64,000 nt of DNA, from NCBI RefSeq assembly GCF_019711515.1, contig NZ_JAIGNO010000003.1, positions 186,001 to 250,000 on the forward strand, read 5' to 3'. Shown in pieces: positions 44,704 through 54,377 of the stretch (position 1 is the first letter of the stretch; every line of letters begins with the position of its first letter). The notes beneath the pieces were generated by a model. The model did no database searches, was not told where the DNA came from, and saw only the letters and a program-made list of their open reading frames with translations. A program made the position numbers and the translations under genes. The DNA comes from Qipengyuania qiaonensis (lineage in GTDB: Bacteria > Pseudomonadota > Alphaproteobacteria > Sphingomonadales > Sphingomonadaceae).

Positions 44704-44746
44704 TGCGCTTTGACGCCCGGCTGGGCCTCGGGTAAAGCGCCGCCAA

Positions 44747-46600
44747 ATGCTCGAATTCGATATCCTTGTCGTCGGCGGCGGTCATGCCGGCGTCGAAGCT
44801 GCCTGCGCTGCCGCCCGCATGGGCGCGCGGACGGGCCTGGTCACGCTCGAGATCGACAAGATCGGAGCGATGAGCTGCAACCCGGCAATCGGCGGGTTGG
44901 GGAAGGGCCATCTCGTTCGCGAGGTCGACGCATTGGACGGAGTGATCGCCCGGGCTGCCGATGCCGCCGCGATTCACTACCGTATGCTCAACCGGTCGAA
45001 GGGCAGTGCCGTCTGGGGGCCGCGCGTGCAGGCGGACAGGAAACTGTTTCATCGCGCGGTCCAGAGCGTGGTGCGTGCACAACCATCGCTGGAACTCGTT
45101 GCAGGCGAAGCAGCAGCGCTCCGTTTCGAAGGTGGGCGAGTCGCCGGGCTGGAGCTGGCCTCCGGCGATCGGCTCGCCGCGCGCGCGGTCGTGCTGTGTA
45201 CGGGGACCTTTCTCGGCGGCGTCCTGTTTCGCGGTGAGGAGCGGTTCGAGGGCGGTCGGATAGGCGAAGGCGCTGCGCATCGTTTGGCGGCTCAGTTGCG
45301 CGGGGCGGAGCTGCCCATGGGGCGGCTCAAGACAGGGACGCCTCCGCGGCTCGACGGGCGGACGATCGATTGGGCGGTTCTCGACGAGCAGTCGTCCGAT
45401 GATGAAGCGTGGACGATGAGCGCGCTTTCGCAGGGGCGGGCCAACCCGCAGATATTCTGCGCGATCACCCGCACCAACGAACGCGCGCATGATATCATTC
45501 GCGCCAATCTGCATCGCTCTCCGCTGTTTTCCGGCGCAATCGGCGCCGCGGGGCCGCGCTACTGCCCCTCTATCGAAGACAAGATCCACCGGTTTGGGGA
45601 TCGCGACGGACATCAGGTTTTTCTCGAACCGGAGGGCCTGGACACCGAACTGATCTATCCGAACGGGATTTCGACATCGCTTCCGGCTGACGTACAGTTG
45701 GCAATGCTAAGGGAAATGGACGGCCTGTCTCGCGTAGAGATGGCCGTTCCCGGCTATGCCGTCGAATACGATCATATCGATCCGCGCGCTCTCAGCTCCG
45801 CCCTAGGGCTTCATGCCATTCCCGGTCTCTATTGCGCCGGGCAGATCAATGGCACGACCGGATATGAGGAGGCCGCTGCACAGGGGCTTGTTGCGGGCAT
45901 GCACGCAGCAGCCGACATTCTGGGTGTCGAAGCGGCCACGCTCGATCGGGCCAATTCCTATATTGCCGTGATGCTCGACGATCTGACCTTGCAGGGGATT
46001 ACCGAGCCCTATCGGATGTTAACGTCCCGCGCCGAGTACCGTCTGCGGCTGCGGGCGAGCAATGCCGATACAAGATTGACCCCTCTTGGCATGGCTTGCG
46101 GAATCGTCGGGCATGAGCGCGCGACCTGGTTTGAGGCGCGGGAGAATCGGCGCGCGAGATACGCTGAATCCTTTGCGGCGCCCATCCATTCGAAGACACT
46201 GGCGGACGCGGGGTTTCACGTGAAACGGGATGCCGGACCGCGCGCAGCGGCGGAATGGATCGCGGCGGGGCATGCCGATCTTGCAGCGCTGGATCGGTGG
46301 ATGGAGGGGGTCGATCCCTCGGATCCTTTGGCCGTGGAAATGGCCGAGGATGCTTTCTACGCCCCATATCTGGCTCGCCAGAATGCGGAACTGATCGATC
46401 TGCGCGCCAGCGAAGCCCAGATTCTGGCTGCAGACTTCCCCTTTGACGAAGTGCCCGGTCTGTCGACCGAGATGGTCGAGAGGCTGTCGCTTGCGAAACC
46501 GGAATCGCTGGCCGCGGCGGGGCGGATACGCGGCATCACTCCGGCGGCGCTGGCGGCTGTGCTTGTCCATTCGCGCAAGCTAAGCAAGGCGGCGGCATGA
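44747..46600 (+). CDS. mnmG: tRNA uridine-5-carboxymethylaminomethyl modification enzyme MnmG (GidA)
   Basis: A 617-residue FAD-dependent partner of MnmE. The FAD loop [12 protein letters not shown] (8-19) is at the N-terminus, with [15 protein letters not shown] near 44, and a second motif [18 protein letters not shown]. The C-terminal helical domain binds MnmE and tRNA. It keeps normal length. A parS site is embedded in its coding sequence near residues 489-494 (GFHVKRD). The stop overlaps the rsmG start (ATGA). Confidence 0.97.
   Translation: MLEFDILVVGGGHAGVEAACAAARMGARTGLVTLEIDKIGAMSCNPAIGGLGKGHLVREVDALDGVIARAADAAAIHYRMLNRSKGSAVWGPRVQADRKLFHRAVQSVVRAQPSLELVAGEAAALRFEGGRVAGLELASGDRLAARAVVLCTGTFLGGVLFRGEERFEGGRIGEGAAHRLAAQLRGAELPMGRLKTGTPPRLDGRTIDWAVLDEQSSDDEAWTMSALSQGRANPQIFCAITRTNERAHDIIRANLHRSPLFSGAIGAAGPRYCPSIEDKIHRFGDRDGHQVFLEPEGLDTELIYPNGISTSLPADVQLAMLREMDGLSRVEMAVPGYAVEYDHIDPRALSSALGLHAIPGLYCAGQINGTTGYEEAAAQGLVAGMHAAADILGVEAATLDRANSYIAVMLDDLTLQGITEPYRMLTSRAEYRLRLRASNADTRLTPLGMACGIVGHERATWFEARENRRARYAESFAAPIHSKTLADAGFHVKRDAGPRAAAEWIAAGHADLAALDRWMEGVDPSDPLAVEMAEDAFYAPYLARQNAELIDLRASEAQILAADFPFDEVPGLSTEMVERLSLAKPESLAAAGRIRGITPAALAAVLVHSRKLSKAAA
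46212..46227. promoter_or_regulatory. parS: parS site 2, within mnmG
   Basis: GGTTTCACGTGAAACG matches the parS consensus at the inner 14 positions and differs at both outermost bases. It lies in the coding frame of mnmG (codons Gly-Phe-His-Val-Lys-Arg). A palindrome this long in coding sequence, with two more copies nearby, is unlikely by chance. Confidence 0.85.
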
Positions 46601-47223
46601 TTTCTACGGAGAGCGACGCGCGCTCTTATGTGGCCGATCTCGCTGGAGACGCGGCGATTGCGCGACTGGACATTCTTATCGAAGAGCTTGCGCGGGAGAA
46701 TGAGCTTCAGAATCTGGTGGCAAAGGCGACTCTCGGCACGGTGTGGCAACGGCACGTGGCCGATTCGGCTCAACTGCTCCAGTTCTGCGAACCGTCGAGC
46801 CCGTGGCTGGACTTGGGCAGCGGCGCTGGCTTTCCCGGTCTGGTGATCGCCGCGATGCGGCCGGAAATATCTGTAATACTTATAGAATCCAGGAAGCGTC
46901 GGGTTGACTGGCTGGAACGGGCAGTGGCCTCGATGGAGCTGACCAATTGTCAGGTCGAGGGGAGGCGGCTGGAAAGCGTCGAATCCGTGTCCGCCGGTGT
47001 CATTTCGGCGCGTGCCTTTGCGCCGCTGGATCGTTTGCTCGCATTATCCGCACGCTTCTCCACAAAGGATACGTGTTGGGTGTTGCCCAAGGGGCGGTCG
47101 GCAGCGCAAGAAGTGCGGGCATTACCGAAGAATCGCCGGAATATGTTTCACGTGGAACAATCCCGGACAGATCCGGAAGCTGGGATCGTCGTCGGCCGCG
47201 GACAATGGAGCGCTAAAGCATGA
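46597..47223 (+). CDS. rsmG: 16S rRNA (guanine-527-N7)-methyltransferase RsmG (GidB)
   Basis: A 208-residue SAM-dependent methyltransferase that modifies G527 of 16S r[21 protein letters not shown] contains the SAM loop and [13 protein letters not shown] is the conserved N-terminal signature. Loss of this enzyme gives mild streptomycin resistance in other bacteria. Near the C-terminus the codons for MFHVEQ contain a parS site. The ATG overlaps the mnmG stop and the TGA overlaps the parA ATG. Confidence 0.95.
   Translation: MISTESDARSYVADLAGDAAIARLDILIEELARENELQNLVAKATLGTVWQRHVADSAQLLQFCEPSSPWLDLGSGAGFPGLVIAAMRPEISVILIESRKRRVDWLERAVASMELTNCQVEGRRLESVESVSAGVISARAFAPLDRLLALSARFSTKDTCWVLPKGRSAAQEVRALPKNRRNMFHVEQSRTDPEAGIVVGRGQWSAKA
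47144..47159. promoter_or_regulatory. parS: parS site 3, within rsmG
   Basis: TGTTTCACGTGGAACA matches parS at 15 of 16 positions; the G at position 12 also occurs in the widely used TGTTCCACGTGGAACA form. It lies 61 bp before the parA start. Confidence 0.9.
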
Positions 47224-48011
47224 TTACCATCGCGATCGCCAACCAGAAGGGTGGGGTGGGCAAGACCACCACCGCGATCAATATCGCTACCGCTATGGCC
47301 GCGACCGGCTGGAAAACCCTGCTTATCGATCTCGATCCGCAGGGAAATGCCTCCACCGGGCTCGGCATTCCGGGCGCCGCGCGCGAGAACACAAGCTACG
47401 ATCTGCTGCTGGATCAGGCTACGCTGGCCGAATGCGCCCAGCCGACCGAAATTCCCGGCCTCGACATCATTCCCGCCACGCAGGATTTGTCAGGCGCCGA
47501 AGTCGAACTGGTTTCGGTCGACGATCGAACGGCGCGCCTCACGCATGCACTTGATCAACAAACTCGCGGTGGTTTCGCCGGATACGATGTCTGCTTCATC
47601 GATTGCCCGCCATCGCTGGGCCTGCTGACACTCAACGCGCTGTGCGCGTCTGATACGCTTCTGGTCCCTCTTCAGTGCGAATTTTTTGCGCTCGAGGGAT
47701 TGAGCCAGCTTCTCCAGACGGTCGAACGGGTGCAACAGGGCTTCAATTCATCGCTCGGCATTGTCGGCGTCGTGCTGACGATGTTCGATCGTCGCAATCG
47801 TCTGACCGATCAGGTCGCCGATGACGTTCGCGATTGTCTCGGCAATCTCGTGTTCGAAAGCGTCATTCCGCGCAATGTGCGGCTGTCCGAAGCGCCCAGC
47901 CACGGTATGCCGGCACTCGTTTACGACCATAACTGTCCGGGTAGCCGCGCCTATATCGGCCTTGCCCGGGAACTCATCGGGCGCTTGCCCGAAAACAGGA
48001 AAGCAGCATGA
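47220..48011 (+). CDS. parA: Chromosome-partitioning ATPase ParA
   Basis: A 263-residue ParA-type ATPase. The deviant Walker A is NQKGGVGKTTTAIN (8-21), the second motif is LLIDLDPQGNASTGL near 39, and Walker B is CFIDCPPSLGLLTLNA. It makes the gradient on nucleoid DNA that pulls ParB-parS apart. It is the chromosomal short form without an N-terminal helix-turn-helix. ATGA overlaps on both sides give tight coupling with rsmG and parB. Confidence 0.97.
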   Translation: MITIAIANQKGGVGKTTTAINIATAMAATGWKTLLIDLDPQGNASTGLGIPGAARENTSYDLLLDQATLAECAQPTEIPGLDIIPATQDLSGAEVELVSVDDRTARLTHALDQQTRGGFAGYDVCFIDCPPSLGLLTLNALCASDTLLVPLQCEFFALEGLSQLLQTVERVQQGFNSSLGIVGVVLTMFDRRNRLTDQVADDVRDCLGNLVFESVIPRNVRLSEAPSHGMPALVYDHNCPGSRAYIGLARELIGRLPENRKAA

Positions 48012-48976
48012 GCCAGGCAGACGCGGGAGCCAGACCGATCGATCGCAAGAAGAAGCTGGGCAAAGGTTTGGGTGCGCTTCTCGGCGAAACCCGACGCGAG
48101 GAACCGCTGGTCCGCGAAGGCGATACGCCTCGCGACCAGACCTCTTCTCCGGGCTCTGCGAACGCCGCGCCGGTATCCGGGGGGCTCGCTTCCATTCCGG
48201 TTGCAGATATCGAACCACTTCCCGGGCAGCCGCGCACCCGCTTCGATGAAGACGCCCTCGACGCGCTCGCCTCGTCGATCGCCGCGCGGGGCGTAATCCA
48301 GCCGATTATTGTCTCACCACTCGGGGCGGGGCGCTATCGCCTGGTCGCGGGCGAACGCCGGTGGCGTGCCGCACAGAAGGCGCGTTTGCACGATATTCCT
48401 GCGCTAGTTCGGGAACTTGAGCCGCGCGAGGTCATGGCGCTCGCGCTCATCGAAAACCTGCAACGCGAAGATTTGAACCCTGTCGAGGAGGCGCGGGCCT
48501 ATCACAAGCTCGCCGAAGACGAGGGTATGACGCAGGCGGAGATCGCCAAGCTGGTCGACAAATCGAGAAGCCATGTAGCTAATTTCCAAAGGCTTTTGGC
48601 TCTTCCGGACACAGTGCTTGCGTTTCTCGCCGATGGTTCGCTGTCGATGGGGCATGCCCGCGCGCTTATCGGGCGCGAGGAGGCAACGGAGCTTGCAAAG
48701 AAAGCGGTATCCGAAGGATTGTCGGTACGCGAAATGGAAGCCCTGACGCGCAAGCCGCGCGAGGACCGATCCCGCAAGACCGAGAACCCCGAGAAGTTCG
48801 ATGTAGACGACAATGCGGATATTGCGGCAGTGCAGGGGCACCTCGAAGAGTTCCTCGGCATGCCGGTGAAGATTACCACGGACGTGACGCCAAACACCGG
48901 TAGCGTCACCATACGGTACCGGACCCTCGACCAATTAGACCTTATCTGTCAGAGACTTACAGGCGGGGATGTCTAG
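48008..48976 (+). CDS. parB: Chromosome-partitioning protein ParB (CTPase)
   Basis: A 322-residue ParB. The N-terminal KKLGKGLGALLGE contains the arginine/lysine finger segment used to stimulate ParA. The CTP-binding domain shows GERRWRAAQKA (from 115) and ALIENLQREDLNPVEEA, the helix-turn-helix is EGMTQAEIAKLVDKSRSHVA, and the C-terminal dimerisation part ends with the window-typical acidic linker before it. It loads at parS and slides as a clamp. All three parS sites lie within 4 kb upstream. Confidence 0.97.
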   Translation: MSQADAGARPIDRKKKLGKGLGALLGETRREEPLVREGDTPRDQTSSPGSANAAPVSGGLASIPVADIEPLPGQPRTRFDEDALDALASSIAARGVIQPIIVSPLGAGRYRLVAGERRWRAAQKARLHDIPALVRELEPREVMALALIENLQREDLNPVEEARAYHKLAEDEGMTQAEIAKLVDKSRSHVANFQRLLALPDTVLAFLADGSLSMGHARALIGREEATELAKKAVSEGLSVREMEALTRKPREDRSRKTENPEKFDVDDNADIAAVQGHLEEFLGMPVKITTDVTPNTGSVTIRYRTLDQLDLICQRLTGGDV

Positions 48977-49051
48977 CTTTCTCGGAGCCTGCTAGGCAGC
49001 GAAAGCGTTTATTTACCCTAACGCAGTACTACGGGTCCTTACGGATCCGAG

Positions 49052-49552
49052 ATGTCTCAACTTTCCCGCCTTAGTTCGATACCGGTCGGTTTTGCACTGG
49101 TCTGCGCGGCATCGCCCGCCGAGGCGCAATCGCATCAGAATAGCGGTGATCTCGAGCTGTCGGTAGCCATCGTCGATGGGTGCACGCTTTCGACCACGGA
49201 TGTTGCATTCGGCCTGATCGTCGGTGTGGCCGGGGAGATACGGGCGTCGGGAACTGTCGATGTGCAATGCACGGCCAATCTCGATTTCGCCATATCGATG
49301 GACCGGGGACTGCACAGTCAGGGGATCAATCGCCGGATGCGCAACTCCGTGAATGGCGGCTACATGCGCTACAGTCTCTATTCGGACCCAGGCTACTCGC
49401 GCCGCTGGACCGATCAGCGGTCCGGACGGGTTCAAGGAAACTCGGGTTCGACCGGGTCGGTCACCTATACGGTGTATGGCGAGCTCACCTTCAACGGTGC
49501 CGCGGTCCCCGGTCGATATGATGACAACGTCACTGTAACTATCGATTTCTGA
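49052..49552 (+). CDS. Spore coat U (SCPU) domain pilin-like protein 1
   Basis: A 166-residue exported protein with a signal peptide ending AEA (residue 25) and one SCPU domain. C44 in VDGCTLST and C73 in VQCTAN should form the conserved disulfide, and the C-terminus ends VTVTIDF, a typical pilin last strand. SCPU proteins are subunits of archaic chaperone-usher (Csu-like) pili that mediate surface attachment. It starts 75 bp after parB with no terminator in between. It may be the tip or a minor subunit. Confidence 0.87.
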   Translation: MSQLSRLSSIPVGFALVCAASPAEAQSHQNSGDLELSVAIVDGCTLSTTDVAFGLIVGVAGEIRASGTVDVQCTANLDFAISMDRGLHSQGINRRMRNSVNGGYMRYSLYSDPGYSRRWTDQRSGRVQGNSGSTGSVTYTVYGELTFNGAAVPGRYDDNVTVTIDF

Positions 49553-49573
49553 GCTGCTGCACGAGATCGCCAT

Positions 49574-49621
49574 TAACTGCAGGAGAAAGCAGTTCTGGCT
49601 GAAAATTCCGGCCTTTTCAGC
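49574..49621 (+). other. Two hairpins between the SCPU genes
   Basis: AACTGC/GCAGTT (49574-49579 and 49589-49594) and GCTGAAAA/TTTTCAGC (49598-49605 and 49614-49621) form adjacent stem-loops. The second stem is perfect over eight bases but has no T-tract after it. They sit in the 171-bp gap between the two pilin genes and could be a partial terminator or an RNA-processing point that raises the level of the second pilin. Confidence 0.55.
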
Positions 49622-49723
49622 TCCCTGCACCCGCTTCGAAACACTGGCGCTTAACCGAATCTATACGCGAGCTACGTATTTACCGAATCACCCGCTTGGA
49701 ACTGGGTTTAGGAGATCAATCAC

Positions 49724-50206
49724 ATGCGTAAGATTATTCTGGTCGCCGCTGGTGCCGGTATGGTCGTTGCGACGCCCGCCGTTGCAGCCACCAACTCGTC
49801 CACTCTGACCGTCACCGCCGAGGTCATCGAATCGTGCGAAGTCAGCGATGCCACCTTGGCCTGGACTGGCCTGGGCGTGCTCAACGGTGCCGATCACGAC
49901 ACCAGCACCTCGATGTCGCTCACCTGCACCGACGGTTCGGACTACAATGTCACCATGGGAGCAGGTGGCAACGCTGTTGCCGGACAGCGCTACATGGCCG
50001 GTTCGGGCACCGACACCATTCCGTATAACCTCTATCTCGGCGTTCCGGCCTCGGGTACGATCCTCGCGGTCAACAACGCGGTTGCCGCCGGCACCGGCAA
50101 CGGTTCCGCGCAGACGCTCACCATTGGCGGCCGTATTCCGGCATCCGCAGCCAATGTCGCTGCCGACACCTATTCGGACTCGGTTGCTGTCACGATCACC
50201 TTCTGA
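49724..50206 (+). CDS. Spore coat U (SCPU) domain pilin-like protein 2, probable major pilin
   Basis: A 160-residue exported SCPU protein; the signal peptide ends near VAA (residue 22). C38 in VIESCEV and C68 in LTCTDG form the expected disulfide pair, and the end VAVTITF matches a pilin terminal strand. TAGGAGA lies just before ATG 49724. Thr-, Ala- and Gly-rich, with little charge, it looks like the main fibre subunit. It is probably the abundant product because it has its own 171-bp leader. Confidence 0.88.
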   Translation: MRKIILVAAGAGMVVATPAVAATNSSTLTVTAEVIESCEVSDATLAWTGLGVLNGADHDTSTSMSLTCTDGSDYNVTMGAGGNAVAGQRYMAGSGTDTIPYNLYLGVPASGTILAVNNAVAAGTGNGSAQTLTIGGRIPASAANVAADTYSDSVAVTITF

Positions 50207-50255
50207 TCCTCGTCCGGCGGGCTTCGGCCCGCCGGCCACAAATCGGGTTGCCACA

Positions 50256-50993
50256 ATGTACGCACGCTTCGCATCCGTATTTGCCGCGCTGTCGCTCGCC
50301 CTTCTGGCTTCTTCGACGCATGCGCAGGACGAATCTACCATAGGTTCGAAAGCTCCTTCCGCGCGGGTCACCGTGGCCCCGCTGAGACTCGAGCTGGATG
50401 GCGAGCAACTGCACGAGACACTTCGGGTCATCAATCCCTCGGATCGCCCGATCGGTATTCAGGTGAGGGCCTTCGGCTGGACGCAGACGGATGGGGAAGA
50501 CGTCTATGCGCCCACAACCGATGTACTGGTTTCTCCCGCGATCGTGGTGATCGAACCGGGTAAGACACAGTTCTTCCGCGTCCAGCGCCGCGCGCTGCCA
50601 CCTGCAGGAGAGCGCCGCTACCGCGTCGCGATCGACCAGCTACCCGATCCCGAACTCGCACAGAGCGGCACGGCCATGACGCGCATCCGTTTCACCATTC
50701 CCTTGTTCGTAGACCGCGCCACAGCTGCTCCCGCTCAGCTCGACTGGTCGGTGAAGGGAGATACTCTGCGCGTCGCAAACCTCGGTCAACAATCCGCGCG
50801 TATGGTTAGTTTGGCTCTAAGCAACGGGGTTAACGCTCCGGTCGAAATCCAGGGCGCCTCGCTCCACTATGTCCATGGCGGCTCCTGGCACGAGTGGAAG
50901 CTTCCCGGTGGGTGCCCGACGGGCCAGCTGACACTTCAGGCTCGCATCGAGGGCGACACGCATCGTGTCCAGGTTCCGGCTACCTGCAGCTAA
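50256..50993 (+). CDS. Periplasmic pilus chaperone (PapD-like)
   Basis: A 245-residue chaperone with a signal peptide ending THA (residue 23) and two immunoglobulin-like domains. ARVTVAPLRLELDG, SPAIVVIEPGKTQFFRVQRR and AGERRYRVAIDQLP are the strand-G1 and F1 motifs that cap pilin subunits by donor-strand complementation. The short DRATAAPAQLDWSV then starts domain 2. Its gene overlaps the usher start by 29 bp. It belongs to the archaic/sigma group by company with SCPU pilins. Confidence 0.9.
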   Translation: MYARFASVFAALSLALLASSTHAQDESTIGSKAPSARVTVAPLRLELDGEQLHETLRVINPSDRPIGIQVRAFGWTQTDGEDVYAPTTDVLVSPAIVVIEPGKTQFFRVQRRALPPAGERRYRVAIDQLPDPELAQSGTAMTRIRFTIPLFVDRATAAPAQLDWSVKGDTLRVANLGQQSARMVSLALSNGVNAPVEIQGASLHYVHGGSWHEWKLPGGCPTGQLTLQARIEGDTHRVQVPATCS

Positions 50994-53376
50994 CCTATTT
51001 GTCGCGGCGTCGATCGTTGCTGTGGGGGCCATAACGGTACCCGCGCAATCCCTCGCACAATCGGACGATCCGTTCGCGATCGAGCGCGACCTGACATTCA
51101 AGAAAGCTGTCGAGGCCGAAAAGGAAGGTCCGGGGCTCAGCGTCATACTCGTGGACGGCATCGAGCAAAAGCGCATGGTAGACCTGAAATGGGTCGACGG
51201 CGAGCTCGCCATCCTGGGCGAGTCGGCGGAAACCGCCGGCCTGCCCGTAGAGCGGGGGGCGAAAGGTTACATCAAGCTAAGTCAGCTCGATATCGCCCGC
51301 TTCGACTTCGACCGGGTTACCCAGCAGCTGACCGTCAAGAACTACCGGAAGGGCGATGGCCCTAACGATGTGAATGTTGCGCGGCGCAACTATGAGCCCG
51401 GTTTGCAGGCGCCGCTGCTTGCAGGGATAGTCGATTACAGCCTGAATGCGTCCCATTCAGGCGGCAATACCCAGCTTGGCGCTTATGTCGCGCCGCGCGT
51501 CACTTACGGCAACTTCAACCTCGGCAGTGCCTTCACGTTTCGGACCAATGCGGGACCCGAACGGTCCGAGTTCGTCCGTCTGGATACCACCGCAACGCTG
51601 GCCATCCCCAACAAGACGCTGGTGGTGCGCGCCGGCGACGTGATCACTTTGGGAAGCGAAGTTCAGCGTCCGCTGCGCCTCGGCGGTATCCAGATCGGTT
51701 CGGATTTCGCTCTTCGTCCGGATATCATCACCAACCCACTGCCCCAATTCGAAGGGCAGGTGTCGGTGCCGACCTCGATCGACCTTATCGTCAACGACAG
51801 GCGCTTTCAGTCGTCCGATATCGAAGCCGGTGAGTTCCGTGTGCACAACATACCCATGGCCGCCGGTCGCGGGGAGGTTTCGGTAGTTCTGCGTGACGAA
51901 CTGGGCCGCGAAACGGTCCGGACGGCGCAAATCTACATCGCGCCCGAAATGCTGGACCGGGGAATCACCGAATGGGGAGCGACTATGGGCTGGGTCCGAC
52001 GAAGATACGGGACCATAAGCAACGACTACCGCGATCTGGTAGGAATGTTTTTCATACGGAGAGGACTGACCAGGTCACTCTCCGTAGGCGTTTCTGGCGA
52101 AGGTGGAAACGGGCTGTGGAATGTGGGCGGCCAGGCTCAGACCACACTTGCCAACATCGCGATGGTCTATGGCGAAATGCGGTATAGTCATACCGCTGAC
52201 AAAAACGGAACCCTGTTCAAGCTGGGGGCGGAGTCCGTCGGTCGTGGAATATCCGGAAGAATCGAGGCCATAGTTCCCTCGACCGGATACCGCGACATTG
52301 CGTCCCAGTCGGGCGATGGTCGGGTTCCACGACAACTCGTCGGTTCGATCGACTTCGACCTCGCGCAGACCACGCGCTTCCAGCTTTCGGCCACCCGCCT
52401 TTCGCGACCGGCGGAACCCCTGCTCGAGCGTCAGGCCGATACGACCACCGTACTGCGTGCTGCAGCTCGGCACGAACTGAACGATCGCATGACGCTTACC
52501 GGCGATCTCAGTTATCGCGAGAGTGCCGGGCAAAGCGAATTCGTGGCCGGGCTCAATCTCAATATCCGGTTCGGGCCGCGTACCAGCGCCAGCGCATCGA
52601 TGCGCCATACCAGCACCGAAAAGGCCACCGGTCAGCTCAGCTTCTTCCGGCCGGATACCGAGATCGGCGAATTCGGCTATGCGGCCCATGCCAAGCTCGG
52701 CGGCAGGACGCGCTTCGCGGGAACGGCAGCATATCGCGCGCCTTTCGCCCGCTTTGCCGCCGATGCCGAATACGCGGCAGGAACTGCCGCCGCGCGGCTG
52801 CGTGCCGAAGGCTCGCTGGTAATCGCAGACGGCCGGGTCTTCGCGCGCGACCGCGCATCGGAAGCCTATGCGCTGGTCCGTACGGGCAATGTCGGCGGCG
52901 TGACGGTGACGCACGAGCACCGCGAGGTGGGCCAATCCGATGAGGGCGGACGACTGCTCGTCACGCGGATCACGCCGCTGGTGCCGATGCAATTCGACGT
53001 TGCCCCCGACAAACTGCCCGCCACGGCGGTCGCCCGGTCGACCTTCCGCCGGATGCAGGCCTCGCGCGGCGGGGTGGTACTGGTCGATATGGACATCGAG
53101 GCCTACCGCTCGGTCCTGCTGCGCGTGGTCGACGAACAGGGCGAACCGCTGCCGGTGGGCAGCACCATCGTCTCCATGCCGTCGGGCCGGGAGTACATGG
53201 TCGCATTCGACGGGCTAGTCGACTTCAACGGTCTGTCGGAAGACGAATGGATTGCACTCGATCCGGGGATGGGGGGCGACTGCCGTACCGTCCTGCCGGA
53301 ATTCGACCTCGATAGCTTCGCAATGCCCGATCTGGTGGCGCGCTGCACATCCCGGACAATGGCGCTCAAAGACTAA
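50965..53376 (+). CDS. Outer membrane usher of chaperone-usher pilus
   Basis: An 803-residue usher with a signal peptide ending near SLAQ (residue 32), an N-terminal domain, a 24-strand beta barrel with plug, and a C-terminal domain. LIVNDRRFQSSDIEAGEFRV and NIPMAAGRGEVSVVLRDELG are characteristic of the plug/barrel region in archaic ushers. It is the secretion pore for the SCPU pilins. GTG at 50965 starts the protein inside the chaperone gene. Its stop overlaps the convergent glycine-zipper gene. Confidence 0.93.
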   Translation: MSRFRLPAANLFVAASIVAVGAITVPAQSLAQSDDPFAIERDLTFKKAVEAEKEGPGLSVILVDGIEQKRMVDLKWVDGELAILGESAETAGLPVERGAKGYIKLSQLDIARFDFDRVTQQLTVKNYRKGDGPNDVNVARRNYEPGLQAPLLAGIVDYSLNASHSGGNTQLGAYVAPRVTYGNFNLGSAFTFRTNAGPERSEFVRLDTTATLAIPNKTLVVRAGDVITLGSEVQRPLRLGGIQIGSDFALRPDIITNPLPQFEGQVSVPTSIDLIVNDRRFQSSDIEAGEFRVHNIPMAAGRGEVSVVLRDELGRETVRTAQIYIAPEMLDRGITEWGATMGWVRRRYGTISNDYRDLVGMFFIRRGLTRSLSVGVSGEGGNGLWNVGGQAQTTLANIAMVYGEMRYSHTADKNGTLFKLGAESVGRGISGRIEAIVPSTGYRDIASQSGDGRVPRQLVGSIDFDLAQTTRFQLSATRLSRPAEPLLERQADTTTVLRAAARHELNDRMTLTGDLSYRESAGQSEFVAGLNLNIRFGPRTSASASMRHTSTEKATGQLSFFRPDTEIGEFGYAAHAKLGGRTRFAGTAAYRAPFARFAADAEYAAGTAAARLRAEGSLVIADGRVFARDRASEAYALVRTGNVGGVTVTHEHREVGQSDEGGRLLVTRITPLVPMQFDVAPDKLPATAVARSTFRRMQASRGGVVLVDMDIEAYRSVLLRVVDEQGEPLPVGSTIVSMPSGREYMVAFDGLVDFNGLSEDEWIALDPGMGGDCRTVLPEFDLDSFAMPDLVARCTSRTMALKD

Positions 53377-54260
53377 TCGACCGGCGTGCCGTCTCGATAG
53401 ACAGCGCGTTGCGGTACCTCGACGGTTACCGGAACCAGCATATACGCTCCCGGCTGCGAATACTGGACCGCACCCGCGCTTGCGGTCGCATTCTGCATAT
53501 AGCTGTCGAGATAGGCCTGGCACTGCGCATAGCTATCACTCCGAGGCTGGCTGCGATCGTCGATGGCATCGCCTGCCGCCATACCTGCGGCGGCCCCTGC
53601 GCCTGCTCCGATGAGCGTGCCTGCAGTGCGGTTGCCCCGACCGGCGATCCGGTTCCCGAGCACCCCGCCAGCAACCCCGCCGATCAGTGCTCCGATAATT
53701 TTCCCACGATCGCTTTCGCTCTCATAGGTTTCGAGGCGCGAGCGACATTCGTTCAGCCACACATCGCGATCGAAAGCGACCACCTGCGCTCCCGCCGGGA
53801 GATAGGCAGGCGAACCCACATAGCCCGACTGGTAGACATACTGCGTGGGAGCGGCCTGCTGCTGCACATCGCGATAGATGATCCGCGACGCGCCTGCCGC
53901 AGGTTCGGCCGTTGGTGTGCCAGACGCGGATGCACGGGCCGGGATGGTTCGAACTGCCGGCCCCGGCCCCGCAGGCGACGCCCCGTCGGCATAATATGCG
54001 GGGTCCGAAGGATCGATCGGCTGGATCGTCGGATTGGCAACGAAAACCGGCGCTGCGGGATCTTGCGGAGCCTGCACCGTTGCAGTGGCATCGGGTTGCG
54101 CCGCAACGGTCTCGGTCACTACATCGTCGTCCAGCTCGGGCTCCGGCTGCGCGTATTCGTATTGTCCCGCATCGTAGGGTATCGTCTCTTGCGCGTGGGC
54201 AGCGCCGGGCGCCACTGCCAGGCTCGAGACGGTCACGGCAAGGGCTATACGATCGATCAT
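53373..54260 (-). CDS. Secreted glycine-zipper protein
   Basis: A 295-residue exported protein with a signal peptide ending AHA (residue 23). A long Ala-, Pro- and Glu-rich region (about 30-125) leads to a glycine-zipper segment at 186-233 (GKIIGALIGGVAGGVLGNRI and GTLIGAGAGAAAGMAAGDAI), typical of the RcnB/SmpA-like 17-kDa surface-antigen group that inserts in or lies on the outer membrane. Cysteines C172 and one near 249 may form a disulfide. Function unknown; location is inferred. Confidence 0.82.
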   Translation of the reverse strand: MIDRIALAVTVSSLAVAPGAAHAQETIPYDAGQYEYAQPEPELDDDVVTETVAAQPDATATVQAPQDPAAPVFVANPTIQPIDPSDPAYYADGASPAGPGPAVRTIPARASASGTPTAEPAAGASRIIYRDVQQQAAPTQYVYQSGYVGSPAYLPAGAQVVAFDRDVWLNECRSRLETYESESDRGKIIGALIGGVAGGVLGNRIAGRGNRTAGTLIGAGAGAAAGMAAGDAIDDRSQPRSDSYAQCQAYLDSYMQNATASAGAVQYSQPGAYMLVPVTVEVPQRAVYRDGTPVD

Positions 54261-54377
54261 GGCGCGTGCTCCTTCGGGCGACTCGGCGTAGGCCGACAAT
54301 CGCTCGCCTCTCGGTAGCACCGGCGGATTTGCACGCAAAAGTTGGGCGCGCGGTGTGCCGGAATGGGGCAGCGCCGA

